Of a DNA stretch of 64,000 nt, positions 55,301-62,719 are shown piece by piece. Under the pieces are notes generated by a model. It saw only the letters and a program-made list of their open reading frames with translations. It was not told the origin of the DNA and did not search any database. Position 1 is the stretch's first letter. Each line of letters starts with the position of its first letter. This DNA is from Auriscalpium vulgare (Eukaryota > Basidiomycota > Agaricomycetes > Russulales > Auriscalpiaceae): contig JAHBBC010000040.1 of NCBI GenBank assembly GCA_019915015.1, positions 124,001 to 188,000 of the forward strand. Direction: 5' to 3'. Position numbers and translations under genes: made by a program.

Positions 55301-56029
55301 TTCGACGTCCGACAGGCCCTGTACAAGGCCGCCGACGGTGACGCGAGCAAGTGGGCCACGGTCGCACACTCGGTATTCTGGGCGGACAGGATCACAACGC
55401 GCAGGCGTATGGGCTGCTCCCCCTACTTCGCGGCGACTGGCACGCAGGCACTGATGCCCCTCGATATCGTAGAGGCGACGTATCTCCTACCACCGCCTGA
55501 CTCAATACTGTCGACGACGGATTTAATCGCGCGACGGGCTGTCGCACTTCAGAAGCGCCGCACCCAGCTCCGTACGCTCCACTCGAAAGTGTTTGACAAG
55601 CGGCGGCATGATGCGCTGATTTTCGAGCGCGACCACGAAGCGTCGATCAAGAACTACGGCTTCCAACGAGGCGACCTTGTCCTGGTACGTTTCACGCAGT
55701 TCGAGAAATCACTCGACCGCAAGATGCTGCCTCGCTACGACGGTCCGTTCATCGTAATTGGGCGGCGACGCGGTGGACCGTACGTCCTGTGTGATATGCA
55801 CGGGGCGGTCTTCGACAGGCCCACTGCGGAGTTTCGCGTCATTCCGTACTTCGCGCGACCACACATCACGCTTCCTCCGCTACCGGAGTTCATCGACATA
55901 CCCGCCCGACGACTAAACGAGCTTCTCGGGCAGCCTGGCTCCGACGCCCAAGCACAGGAATCACGCAGCATAGACAGCGACGCGTCGGACACAGCGAGTA
56001 ACAGCGCGGAGGACGGTAGCGTCGCCTGA
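52241..56029 (+). CDS. pol: RT-RNase H-integrase polyprotein of element B
   Basis: No ATG is needed if made by -1 frameshifting from Gag; the frame after 52,370 has 1,219 codons. RT: QRNIPIPPGIYDQVMEQI; LRIVHSLEPLNAVTIAHSGV; LVTLPMGWTNSVPIFHDD; catalytic PFIDDVPVKGP (Asp pair at 53,498-53,503). RNase H: VILAVDTSPIAVGF, FSQPKLELYGLFRALRAL, VVEVDARYIKGML. Integrase zinc finger: CHDDVGHRGAYPTKMF...CHICQ. Core D-D-E: MYADTMHMP (55,010), VTDNGTPYLA (55,184), NGIVERSHF (55,289). GPY/F-like module: MLPRYDGPFIVIGRRRGGPY. The acidic Ser-rich C-terminus shows no chromodomain. Confidence 0.93.
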   Translation, partial: ATDRHDHRSQHSSDGDRPDSRARLASHRSERRRAQGFSALEASLDDQAEVALVLEFTGDAADPISVEAVVPFDSSSSPEELRATYLSFCDLPESTPPIFDRPTDATLDVPSAPVFFLAPAGVPSFAGEQEFRDCKSLPSSARARAVFAATKKKYKPAHLKVKPVLADLPGQFRIIRDIRGDPLATLPKLPTKPPDFRPTGRYTEERRDQFDVVHEGDFLWKEERKLMHHFMCEHNGAFAWDDSERGHFREDFFPPVTIPVVPHTPWVQRNIPIPPGIYDQVMEQISRKLAANVYEPSNSSYRSRWFCVVKKDGTSLRIVHSLEPLNAVTIAHSGVPPFTDQLAEQFAGRACGAMLDLYVGYDERALDPASRDLTTFQTPYGALRLVTLPMGWTNSVPIFHDDVTHILRPEIPHVTIPFIDDVPVKGPASEYKDDQGKYETIADNEGIRRFVWEHFQNLNRVVQRMGYSGGTFSGWKTILCAPEIVVVGHRCTRDGRIPDEQRVAKIVNWGPCQDLSDVRAFLGTVGVLRIFIHHFAHRAHALTHLTRKDVPFEFGAEQLAAMEDLKSALLESPALKPIDYQSGEPVILAVDTSPIAVGFLLCQADADDPKSRKKRRYARFGSIALNDREARFSQPKLELYGLFRALRALKIYLIGVRNMVVEVDARYIKGMLDNPDIEPSASMNRWIIAILMFHFVLVHVPGLFHGPDGMSRRRRQPGDVAENEHDGFEDWVDAMYGFIHLVNAYVPRSTRPRSGDPRDQPRAAIATFVTQAAPTELSYDAVDRDIKAQQADERLVRVREWHNTLQRPEGLADQEYATFLRYCTEFFLDGTSLFRKEPQGRHQLVLAPERRIGALKACHDDVGHRGAYPTKMFLLERFWWPYMDRDVAWFVRSCHICQVRQVKHVLIPPTVATPAPLFAKMYADTMHMPASRGFKYIVQGRCSVSHFPEWRMLRQENAKSLARWIFEDVLCRWGALREIVTDNGTPYLAAMKHLEEDYGVQHIRISGYNSRSNGIVERSHFDVRQALYKAADGDASKWATVAHSVFWADRITTRRRMGCSPYFAATGTQALMPLDIVEATYLLPPPDSILSTTDLIARRAVALQKRRTQLRTLHSKVFDKRRHDALIFERDHEASIKNYGFQRGDLVLVRFTQFEKSLDRKMLPRYDGPFIVIGRRRGGPYVLCDMHGAVFDRPTAEFRVIPYFARPHITLPPLPEFIDIPARRLNELLGQPGSDAQAQESRSIDSDASDTASNSAEDGSVA

Positions 56030-56062
56030 CCGGCCGTGCGCGACTGCTGAGGTCAGCAGTTT

Positions 56063-56077
56063 CAGTCGGGGGGAGGA
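56063..56077 (+). repeat. Polypurine-tract-like 15-mer, copy 1
   Basis: CAGTCGGGGGGAGGA, 33 bp after the pol stop; one mismatch to the tract at the 3' LTR. This is where the polypurine tract would sit if the element had no extra genes. Confidence 0.75.
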
Positions 56078-56299
56078 CGCGATACGACTGGACTAGGTAT
56101 TACGTTAAGGAGATACACCACGGACAGTACACTGAGACTATTGGTTCAACTTATTTCTTTTCTCCTCTTGTGGTGGGGGGGACACTAAAATTCTATTTGG
56201 GCAAGCATGCGTAGAGACGACAGCACGAAAAACAACAAGAAAAGTAACGCAAAAACAAGAGAATACAAGAAACAGAGAAAAATGCGAGAAAGGGTCGAC

Positions 56300-58394
56300 C
56301 TACTCAGCGACGTCCATATACACGGTCTCAACGGCGTCGCCAACGTCGGAACCGTCCTCCTCGCTGCTCTCCTCGACCCCGACCACGCCTTCCTCGCTCT
56401 CCTCTTCGTCGTCGTCCGTCTCGTCGTCGACACCCGCTGGATCGGCAGGCGCGGCAAGGGGGATACCGCCGGCCGAGGGAAGGTCCTCCGCGCTCTCCGC
56501 GCCATCCGACACGGCGGGCGTACGAGCAGCGCGCCGGCGACCATACGTGCGCAGCACGGGATGCACGGGAGCCGGGGACGCGCGCGACTCTACGGAGGGG
56601 GCGCGAGCAGGCGCCAGCTCATCCTCCTCCTCATCGCTAACGATCGGGGCGGCGGGAGTAGAGGCGGCGACGGAGCTGGGCGGAATGGTGGCGAGGGTGG
56701 GCGAGTCAGAGCGCCGGTGACCACTGGGCCCAGCGACCGGCGAACTACGGAGGGAGGGAGAGCGGGAGGCCTCGGAAGCCACAGCGTCGGCGGACACGCG
56801 CGAGCCGAACTGGTGCTCGAGCTGGGCAAGGCGCACGAGGAGCCGGTCGTGACGGTAGGGCCACAGGTTGAGCGTCGTCGCGCTAGCAGCCAGCTCCGCC
56901 CGGACGAGCGCGATGGAGTCGGCATGGTCGGAGAAGTTGTCGGCAGGAGGGAGGTCCTCGAAACGCCGCGCGTCCTCGTCCACCGACGCCAGCACGGACG
57001 CGAGGAGGTCGCGAGCCCGACGTGGGGAATCTGAAGGGAGGGAAGAACAGGTGAGTGTTAGGAGAAGGGTAAGAGGGGCGCAGCAACGTACCTGCAGAGT
57101 CGGCGGCCGCCAGTAAGTCCGCAAGGAACTTGGCGAAGAAGGGCGCCGCCACAGGCGCCGCAGCGCCGCGACGGGAGGCAGAACGCGGCCGGGGGGCACG
57201 AGAAGGAGCGCGGGAGCGGACCGACCGACCACGGGAACGGTGGGGGGAAGGGGCGCGAGGGCGCGAACCGTCCACGAGTACAGCGCCGCCGCAGCCCTTG
57301 CGCTGGGCGCGACAGCGGATGCACTTGGTGGGGCGGTGAGGCTTGAACTCACAACGCACCGGCCCGCGCACGAAACCAGCCTGGCAGCGGCCGCAGCGGG
57401 TAGAAGTCTGGAAGGGTGGACGGTCAGCAACAGCAGGGGAGATGGGGAGGGGGTAGCTCACCTTGATGCGCTCACCAGCGTACCGCTCGGTGTGCGTCGG
57501 GCGGCGATCCGACCGGTGGAACAAGGGGTCGCCGTCACTGTCTACCGCCTCCGACAGCGAGTCGTCGAGACCACTACCCGGCGACGTCGACGAACGGCTG
57601 CGACGGCGGCGAGGGGCGGGCCGACCCTTTTTGGCGGTGCGACCGCGCCGGGGTTGAGGCGACTCGGTCGCGTGGGGAGACGAGAGGGGTGTGGGGGAGT
57701 GCGAGGCGCGGCGCTTCCCGGCGGCTTGGGACGGAGGCTGGACGGCCGCAGTGGCGGTACGCGCGGCGAGGCGCTCCCCGCGGGCAGAAGGCGGCGGCGG
57801 GACCGGCCCCGGGAGCGGCAACACCACCTCCGCGCGGTTCGCGAGCACGCGACGAGCCTGCGTAAAGAGCGGGCAGAAAGAAAGGGGCGAGGTTAGCGGG
57901 TGACGACAAGGACCGCCGATACACGCACCTTGGGGCGGAGCCGGGTAACGGAAGGGTCGGCCACGGCGACGGTGCCCTCACGCGTCCCAGCGCCGACGAG
58001 GGGCGACGGCGTGGCAACGGTCGGAGCGGACCGCGGCACGGTCGCCTGGGGCGCTTCAGGGGCCTCCGCAGCCTCGTCGTCTTCGTTCGCCTCGTCGAGG
58101 AACAGGGGCGGGGGTCGCACGGCTTCTTCAAGCGCGTCGTACCGCGCGCGCGCCTCGGGGGAGAACGTCACCCCACGACCACGGGCGTCGTAGTAGGCAC
58201 GCTAGGAAATCGCAAGTCAGAAAGGAAGGCGAGATCAGGAAGAGCAGACGTACCAGGAGCTGGCGCGCTTGCGGGCGCAGCAGCGCGAGTTGGGCCTCGG
58301 AGGTGGCGTCACGCGCCATGGGCCCGAGTAAGCCCAGCTGGAGATCCAGCATGGCGCGGGTAGCGGTGGCGTCGGCGACGGTGGCAGCGTCCAT
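56300..58394 (-). CDS. Antisense cargo gene X3, Cys-cluster protein
   Basis: Exons 58254-58394, 57929-58201, 57462-57857, 57092-57407 and 56300-57030, with introns of 52, 71, 54 and 61 bp, all GT...AG (GTACGT, GTGCGT, GTGAGC, GTACGT donors). They join to 619 codons without a stop. The helical N-terminus is MDAATVADATATRAMLDLQL. Then ARYDALEEAVRPPPLFLDEA, a basic Ser/Arg-rich block (KKGRPAPRRRRSRSS), and a cysteine cluster CGRCQ...CEFKPHRPTKCIRCRAQRKGC with spacing CX2CX10CX9CX2CX6C. RS/RP-rich sequence follows (APSPHRSRGRSVRSRAP), then a helical part (LVRAELAASATTLNLWPYRH) and a very acidic tail. Probably a nucleic-acid-binding or regulatory protein; family not recognised. It lies wholly inside the LTR element, opposite to pol. 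Confidence 0.75.
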
Positions 58395-58885
58395 GGGGTG
58401 AGGAATCGGGGGAGCGGGAAGGCGAGCGAGCGAGGTGAGGGGAAGAGGGAAGAAGGGCGACGGCGACTTCGCCGCAGGCGCACGAACAATGGTGCGTGCG
58501 TGGGAGCGACCGGCCGCGTGGCCCGGCCAGAGCGCTGGTTTTGCCTCCGAGCGCCCACGACGCCGGGTCGATCCGCGATCTGATCAGCGATCGTTGATTT
58601 GATCCCGCGACATGCCCCGGACCGGTGCGGGACGCCACGCGCGGCTCCGACGCCGCGTGGCGGGCACGTGTTGCTGGCGCGAGCGAAATCGCACAAGTCG
58701 TTGGCGCCCGCCCCTCCCACGGGGCGCGACCACGGTACACTGGCGTCGCACAAGCGGGTAACGCGTCGCAAGTTCAATACTCGTATTGGGAGGCATTCAA
58801 CGACGTACATGCGGGCACAAGGCACTACACTAACGCGGGCTCTTTCTTTCCCTTTATCTCCCGACGCTCCGACAGTGCGACGACG
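58395..58885. other. Spacer between cargo genes X3 and X2
   Basis: No convincing frame. Presumably the X3 promoter and X2 3' end. Confidence 0.4.
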
Positions 58886-60088
58886 CTACAGCGTGGCAGG
58901 ATCGTCACGCGGGATACGCCCCTGCTGAGTGAGGCGCCCCCGAGTCGCACCCCCGCCTCGACGACCACGGTGCGCGTTTTGCCAACCCATCGGGACTGCG
59001 CGGAACGTCACGACCTCGTCCAAGAACATCGTCGGGTCGCTGTGGACGTCGGCCAATAACTCGGTGGGGAGGTTCGACGCGAGGATAGCGCTCTCAATGG
59101 CGGTGCGCGCATGAAGACTGTCGATAGTGGTGGACCACTGCAAGGCGTCGCGCAGATACGCGGCAGCGGCGGCCTCCAAGAACCCATCCGCAGAGTCAAA
59201 GGCGTCGGCATACGGACCCCAGCGACCACGCGCGCGGCGGTCGTCGGGTCGCGCAAGTTGCGCGATGGTGCCGTAGACCGACGCCAAGGTCGCCACGGTC
59301 TCGGTGGTGTGGGTAATGAGCGTATCGGACAGAGGGTGCGCGAGGGTACGCAGGAGGTCGGGGAGGGATATGCCGGTGGTCGAGTAGGAGAGGCGATGGA
59401 CCTCGGACAGGAGGGCCTCTTCCCCGCCGTTCAGGCGCTGAAGAGCCGAAGCGCAAGCATTCATGCCGGCAATGAACTCCGCGTGGACTGTCGCGTCGAT
59501 GCCCGCTCCGCGACCGGTGGGATGAGCGGCCAAGCAGAGCTCACCAAGGCTGCGACGGTACTGGGGAACGGACGTGCGGCCCGACTCAAATGCGGCCCAC
59601 AGGGCGCCCTCGCAGAGGCGCGAGAGCTGGCGAGAGTGGTCGCGATTGTTCGGGAAGGTGAATCCAGCGATTGGGCGAACCGAAAATGTCGGGTCGAGAG
59701 GAGCGGACGTCGGAGGCGCGAGGTCGCTGACGAGGTTACCACCCCATTCAGCAAACGCGGCGCGCGACTCGGGGGACACAGTGAACAGCGTCTCGAAGAC
59801 GGGGCTGACAATTGCCTGGACAAGACGAAGGACGGATGGCTTCGCAGTGTTATACACTTCATTCTGGATAAGCGCGACACGGACGTGAGCGGGGATCGCA
59901 ACGACAGCGCGAGGACTTACGTAGAGCGTAGCAACCTTGCGACCCCTACTCCTCCCGAGCCAGAACCAGGGTCTCGACGGGAGCGGTCTCCAGGTCAATC
60001 GCGGGCGGAGTGAGGAGTAGCCCGACAAGGGCGAAAGCACGCGCCTCAAGGGTGAAACTGGACGACATGGTCGGAGGCTGGGTCGCAC
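58886..60088 (-). CDS. Antisense cargo gene X2
   Basis: Open frame of 400 codons containing a likely in-frame 57-bp intron (59,864-59,920, GTAAGT...ATCCAG). Core sequence: SVLRLVQAIVSPVFETLFTV, SRQLSRLCEGALWAAFESGR, SVPQYRRSLGELCLAAHP, SDTLITHTTETVATLASVYG. The N-terminus is unsettled. A better-looking start, MSSSFTLEARAFALVGLLLT at 60,068, is in another frame and ends at TAG after LAREE; one extra base near 59,957, or a 43-bp intron (GTCGAG...CGCAAG), would join the two. Paralogue of X1: EGALWAAFESG.TSVPQYRRSL aligns with EENFWVVFRKRGCSVASYLREL. Function unknown. Confidence 0.55.
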   Translation of the reverse strand: MRPSLRPCRPVSPLRRVLSPLSGYSSLRPRLTWRPLPSRPWFWLGRSRGRKVATLYVSPRAVVAIPAHVRVALIQNEVYNTAKPSVLRLVQAIVSPVFETLFTVSPESRAAFAEWGGNLVSDLAPPTSAPLDPTFSVRPIAGFTFPNNRDHSRQLSRLCEGALWAAFESGRTSVPQYRRSLGELCLAAHPTGRGAGIDATVHAEFIAGMNACASALQRLNGGEEALLSEVHRLSYSTTGISLPDLLRTLAHPLSDTLITHTTETVATLASVYGTIAQLARPDDRRARGRWGPYADAFDSADGFLEAAAAAYLRDALQWSTTIDSLHARTAIESAILASNLPTELLADVHSDPTMFLDEVVTFRAVPMGWQNAHRGRRGGGATRGRLTQQGRIPRDDPATL

Positions 60089-60188
60089 GCACCGACCGCA
60101 CTCGTTATGTAGGCCGTCGGAAACCCGCCGCGACCCGATATGCCGGGGTTTGGCCGGAGAATTTGCGTCTGAGGACAGGCGCAGATTT

Positions 60189-60203
60189 CAGTTGGGGGGA
60201 GGA
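60189..60203 (+). repeat. Polypurine-tract-like 15-mer, copy 2
   Basis: CAGTTGGGGGGAGGA, identical to the tract at the 3' LTR; about 120 bp upstream of the preferred X2 start codon on the other strand. Confidence 0.85.
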
Positions 60204-60490
60204 TGGCCAGTCACGAGCGACGAGGAGAAAGATAGGGATTTTCTCGGCGACGGGTGACCAGCCTGCGCAGGGTGCACGAGGAACAAGTAGCCAGAAGGGA
60301 GCGGGACAAGACAAAGTCAGAGCCGACCACGCGCAACCGAATCCGCGATCCATCAGAACACGGTCGGAGACCGCGCGACGCTATGAGTCGCCCACGCAGC
60401 GAAACGCGACGATCATTGCTATGAGACATCAGGGGCCACAGTTCTGTGCGATTCATGGCGGCCGGAGGGACCATTTACAGAAGGGGTACA

Positions 60491-61717
60491 CTACTCACGA
60501 CTGCTCGCGATGTCGCTACCACTATCGCTGCGGTAATCCACTATCGCGCCGACATCGCCGACCACCACACGCTCCATCACAGCGACATCATCCCCGACAC
60601 CCCCGGCGTCCACGGGATCGCCCTGCATCTGCTCGTCGGAATCGACACCGCCGGCATCGTCGTCAACCAAGCCGACACCATCACCGGCGGGCAAGGCGGG
60701 GAGCCCCGACAATACACGATGGCGCACAAAGGTCACCAAGAGGTTGTTCGTGTAAAGGTCGGGCTCGGTCGGGGCGGCTGGGAAATGGCGCAGAACGTAT
60801 GCCGCAGTCACTGCGTACTCCAGGAAGAGTCGGGTTGCGTGCTCGAGGGAGAGGCAGGGGTCGCGAACGATGGCTAACAGGTAGGGAGCGTCGGCCAAAG
60901 GGCTTGCAGATTGGCGACGTTCTCCGTAGCCCCAGCGAGCTCCTCGACGGTCTCGCGGTACACGGCCTCGAAACGAGCTAAAAGACGCGCACCCAGTCCG
61001 CCGAGGTTGCGACCGTACTGCGTGGGGGGCGAAATGGGCCAAGCGGTCGACTCGCGGGCGACGTAGTCGGGAAGGAAAGCGGTCCCACCACGCGAGTGGC
61101 GAATGGAGAGCGCGGAACATTCCAAGGCCTCTCGGAGGACGTACGCGACCCACGTCTGGTTGCCCAGGGGACGGTCATCGGGGATGGCGGCATGGAAAAT
61201 GGCGAGCTCGCGCAAGTACGACGCGACCGAGCACCCGCGTTTGCGAAACACGACCCAAAAGTTCTCCTCAACCAGCGTCGCGGTCAGCCGAACCTTGGGG
61301 GCGTCAAGTAGGTCGACCCGATCAACAACGGAGGTCCACGGGTGCAGCTCGGTCGTAGGGAGCGGGGCGGGACGAAGAAAGCGCCCCGCCCACGAGCGGA
61401 AGCGATCCTCGACCTCGGGTACGAGGAGGATGGCGTTCTCGAGTATCGGCATGAGGATGCGCTCGGCGAGGGGGATGATCAGCCTGGGGTCGGAATCGGT
61501 GATGGATTCCTACAGCCGATGGGAGCGGACGGTTAGCGCGACAACGGGGCGGAAAAGAGGGGAACCGTACAATGTCAGCCAACACCTCCTGTGCCCAACG
61601 CTCGCGCGATTCGATCGCTTCGGCGGCTGCTGCGAGCGGGAAGTCCGCGCTGGGGGCCCGACCCAGGTGGTACAGCAAGAGAGTACCGCGACGGTACGTG
61701 TGGGGAGACCAGGTCAT
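60491..61717 (-). CDS. Antisense cargo gene X1, paralogue of X2
   Basis: Start at 61,717: MTWSPHTYRRGTLLLYHLG. Exon 1 is 61,571-61,717; a 61-bp intron (GTACGG...GCTGTAG) precedes exon 2 from 61,509: ESITDSDPRLIIPLAERILM, NAILLVPEVEDRFRSWAGRF, LVEENFWVVFRKRGCSVASY, WVAYVLREALECSALSIRHS. In the direct frame it ends LWPTLPTC-stop at 60,874, yet the next frame continues with clear coding (ADAPYLLAIVRDPCLSLEHA; LFLEYAVTAAYVLRHFPAAP) and an acidic tail to 60,491. A 59-bp intron (60,903-60,961, GTACCG...TGCAAG) would give an intact 369-codon frame. But X2 keeps the equivalent sequence as coding, so a one-base frameshift is the alternative. Function unknown. Confidence 0.6.
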
Positions 61718-61851
61718 GATGGTGTGTGGGGGGGGGTTGGTTGGTCGGGCGGGCGGTGCGACGCTACCTGACGACTCATCGAGACGGCGCGAGGGAGCCT
61801 TTATCAGGAGGAGCCATCCGGGGATTCGCCGACTGAGGGCAGTCGGTAGCT

Positions 61852-61866
61852 CAGTTGGGGGGAGGA
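61852..61866 (+). other. Polypurine tract at 3' LTR
   Basis: CAGTTGGGGGGAGGA abuts the TG of the 3' LTR, the expected position for plus-strand priming. It is also about 135 bp upstream of the X1 start on the other strand. Confidence 0.85.
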
Positions 61867-62715
61867 TGATGGGACCCGCAGCGCTACAGGCACCGAAAAG
61901 GACCAATCACACCGCTACACCAAGACACACACCCCCGAGACGCCCCACAGGCGTCGCGGCACCGGCACGACCACGGGACAGCACAAAGCGAGCGAGCGTC
62001 TGGGGAGGAGTCGGAGAGCCGAGGTAGGGAGTCGGAACGGTCGGGCGCGGAACTTGGTAGGACGCGTAGGAGCGCAGACGCGTGGGAAGAGCTGACGAAG
62101 CAGCGGTATATAGACGCGATTCGACTTGTTGTAGGGACACTTTTGGACCTTGGGCCTACACCCGAGACTACACCTTTCGTTCCTGCTTCACAGAGAGCAC
62201 CGCACGACGCGATACCGCCAGACCAGCCCGACACGATGCCTTAAACCAGGAAGTCGTAGCGACATCCGGGTCGCGCCACCTTTGCGATACCACGGGCTAC
62301 GCTGCCCCGACTCAACCACAGACTGGAGTGATACAGTGTGGTAGGTTTTATGACTGACGTTTATATTCCAGGATAGCGACTCGGACGGTACAAGCGCGGG
62401 GACACAGGTCGGACGGTCGGACGGCAAGGGCGACTCCGCAACTAGGACGGACCGGCGGCGACAGACGGGAGGGTCGCACCGAATAGTGTGGGAAGAGACG
62501 CAACGTGCGACGGTCGGACGGGAGCGGAGAGAGAGAGAGAGAGAGAGCCGCAGGACGAGGGCAGGACCCGCGGGGTCCTGGGTGGTTTGTTCGGGGCACG
62601 GTCGCGATCTTGGGTTTCTTCCTCCGACCCACTACCTCTTGGGCCAGCGGTTGGCTGCTCGCTCCCTCCATTTCTATCGACGTTCCCGGGGCCTCCCCCA
62701 GGGTTCATCTCATCA
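61867..62715 (+). repeat. 3' LTR of element B
   Basis: 849 bp; as the 5' LTR, with one extra C in a C-run near 62,697. Followed directly by the second GCGT. Confidence 0.93.
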
Positions 62716-62719
62716 GCGT
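62716..62719. repeat. Target site duplication GCGT, right copy
   Basis: GCGT immediately after the CA of LTR B; element A's pol resumes here. Confidence 0.8.

Larger units (their letters stand above)
48283..62715 (+). mobile_element. Giant Ty3/gypsy element B with antisense cargo
   Basis: 14.4-kb LTR retrotransposon nested in element A. LTRs 48,283-49,130 and 61,867-62,715 (848 and 849 bp), bounded by TG...CA and flanked by GCGT. Internal order: primer binding site, ORF0, Gag-protease, RT-RNase H-integrase (Ty3/gypsy order), then 5.8 kb of antisense genes, polypurine tract, 3' LTR. No chromodomain is obvious after the integrase. The pol frame is uninterrupted, so the element may be autonomous. 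It shares Gag and Pol architecture and the primer site with element A but is diverged and more GC-rich. Confidence 0.92.

Noticed and set aside
54360..56029. Chromodomain at the end of element B integrase
   Set aside because: The C-terminus after the GPY/F-like module is acidic and Ser-rich without the aromatic cage pattern.
56207..57896. Plus-strand frames of 275 and 218 codons opposite X3
   Set aside because: Arg/Gly/Ala-rich shadow frames; X3 on the minus strand gives one intact spliced frame with a cysteine cluster.
59111..60981. Long plus-strand frames (300 and 323 codons) opposite X1/X2
   Set aside because: GC-rich mirror frames of the antisense genes. Their translations are Arg/Gly-rich without hydrophobic periodicity, while the minus strand has helical patterning, splice sites and paralogy.
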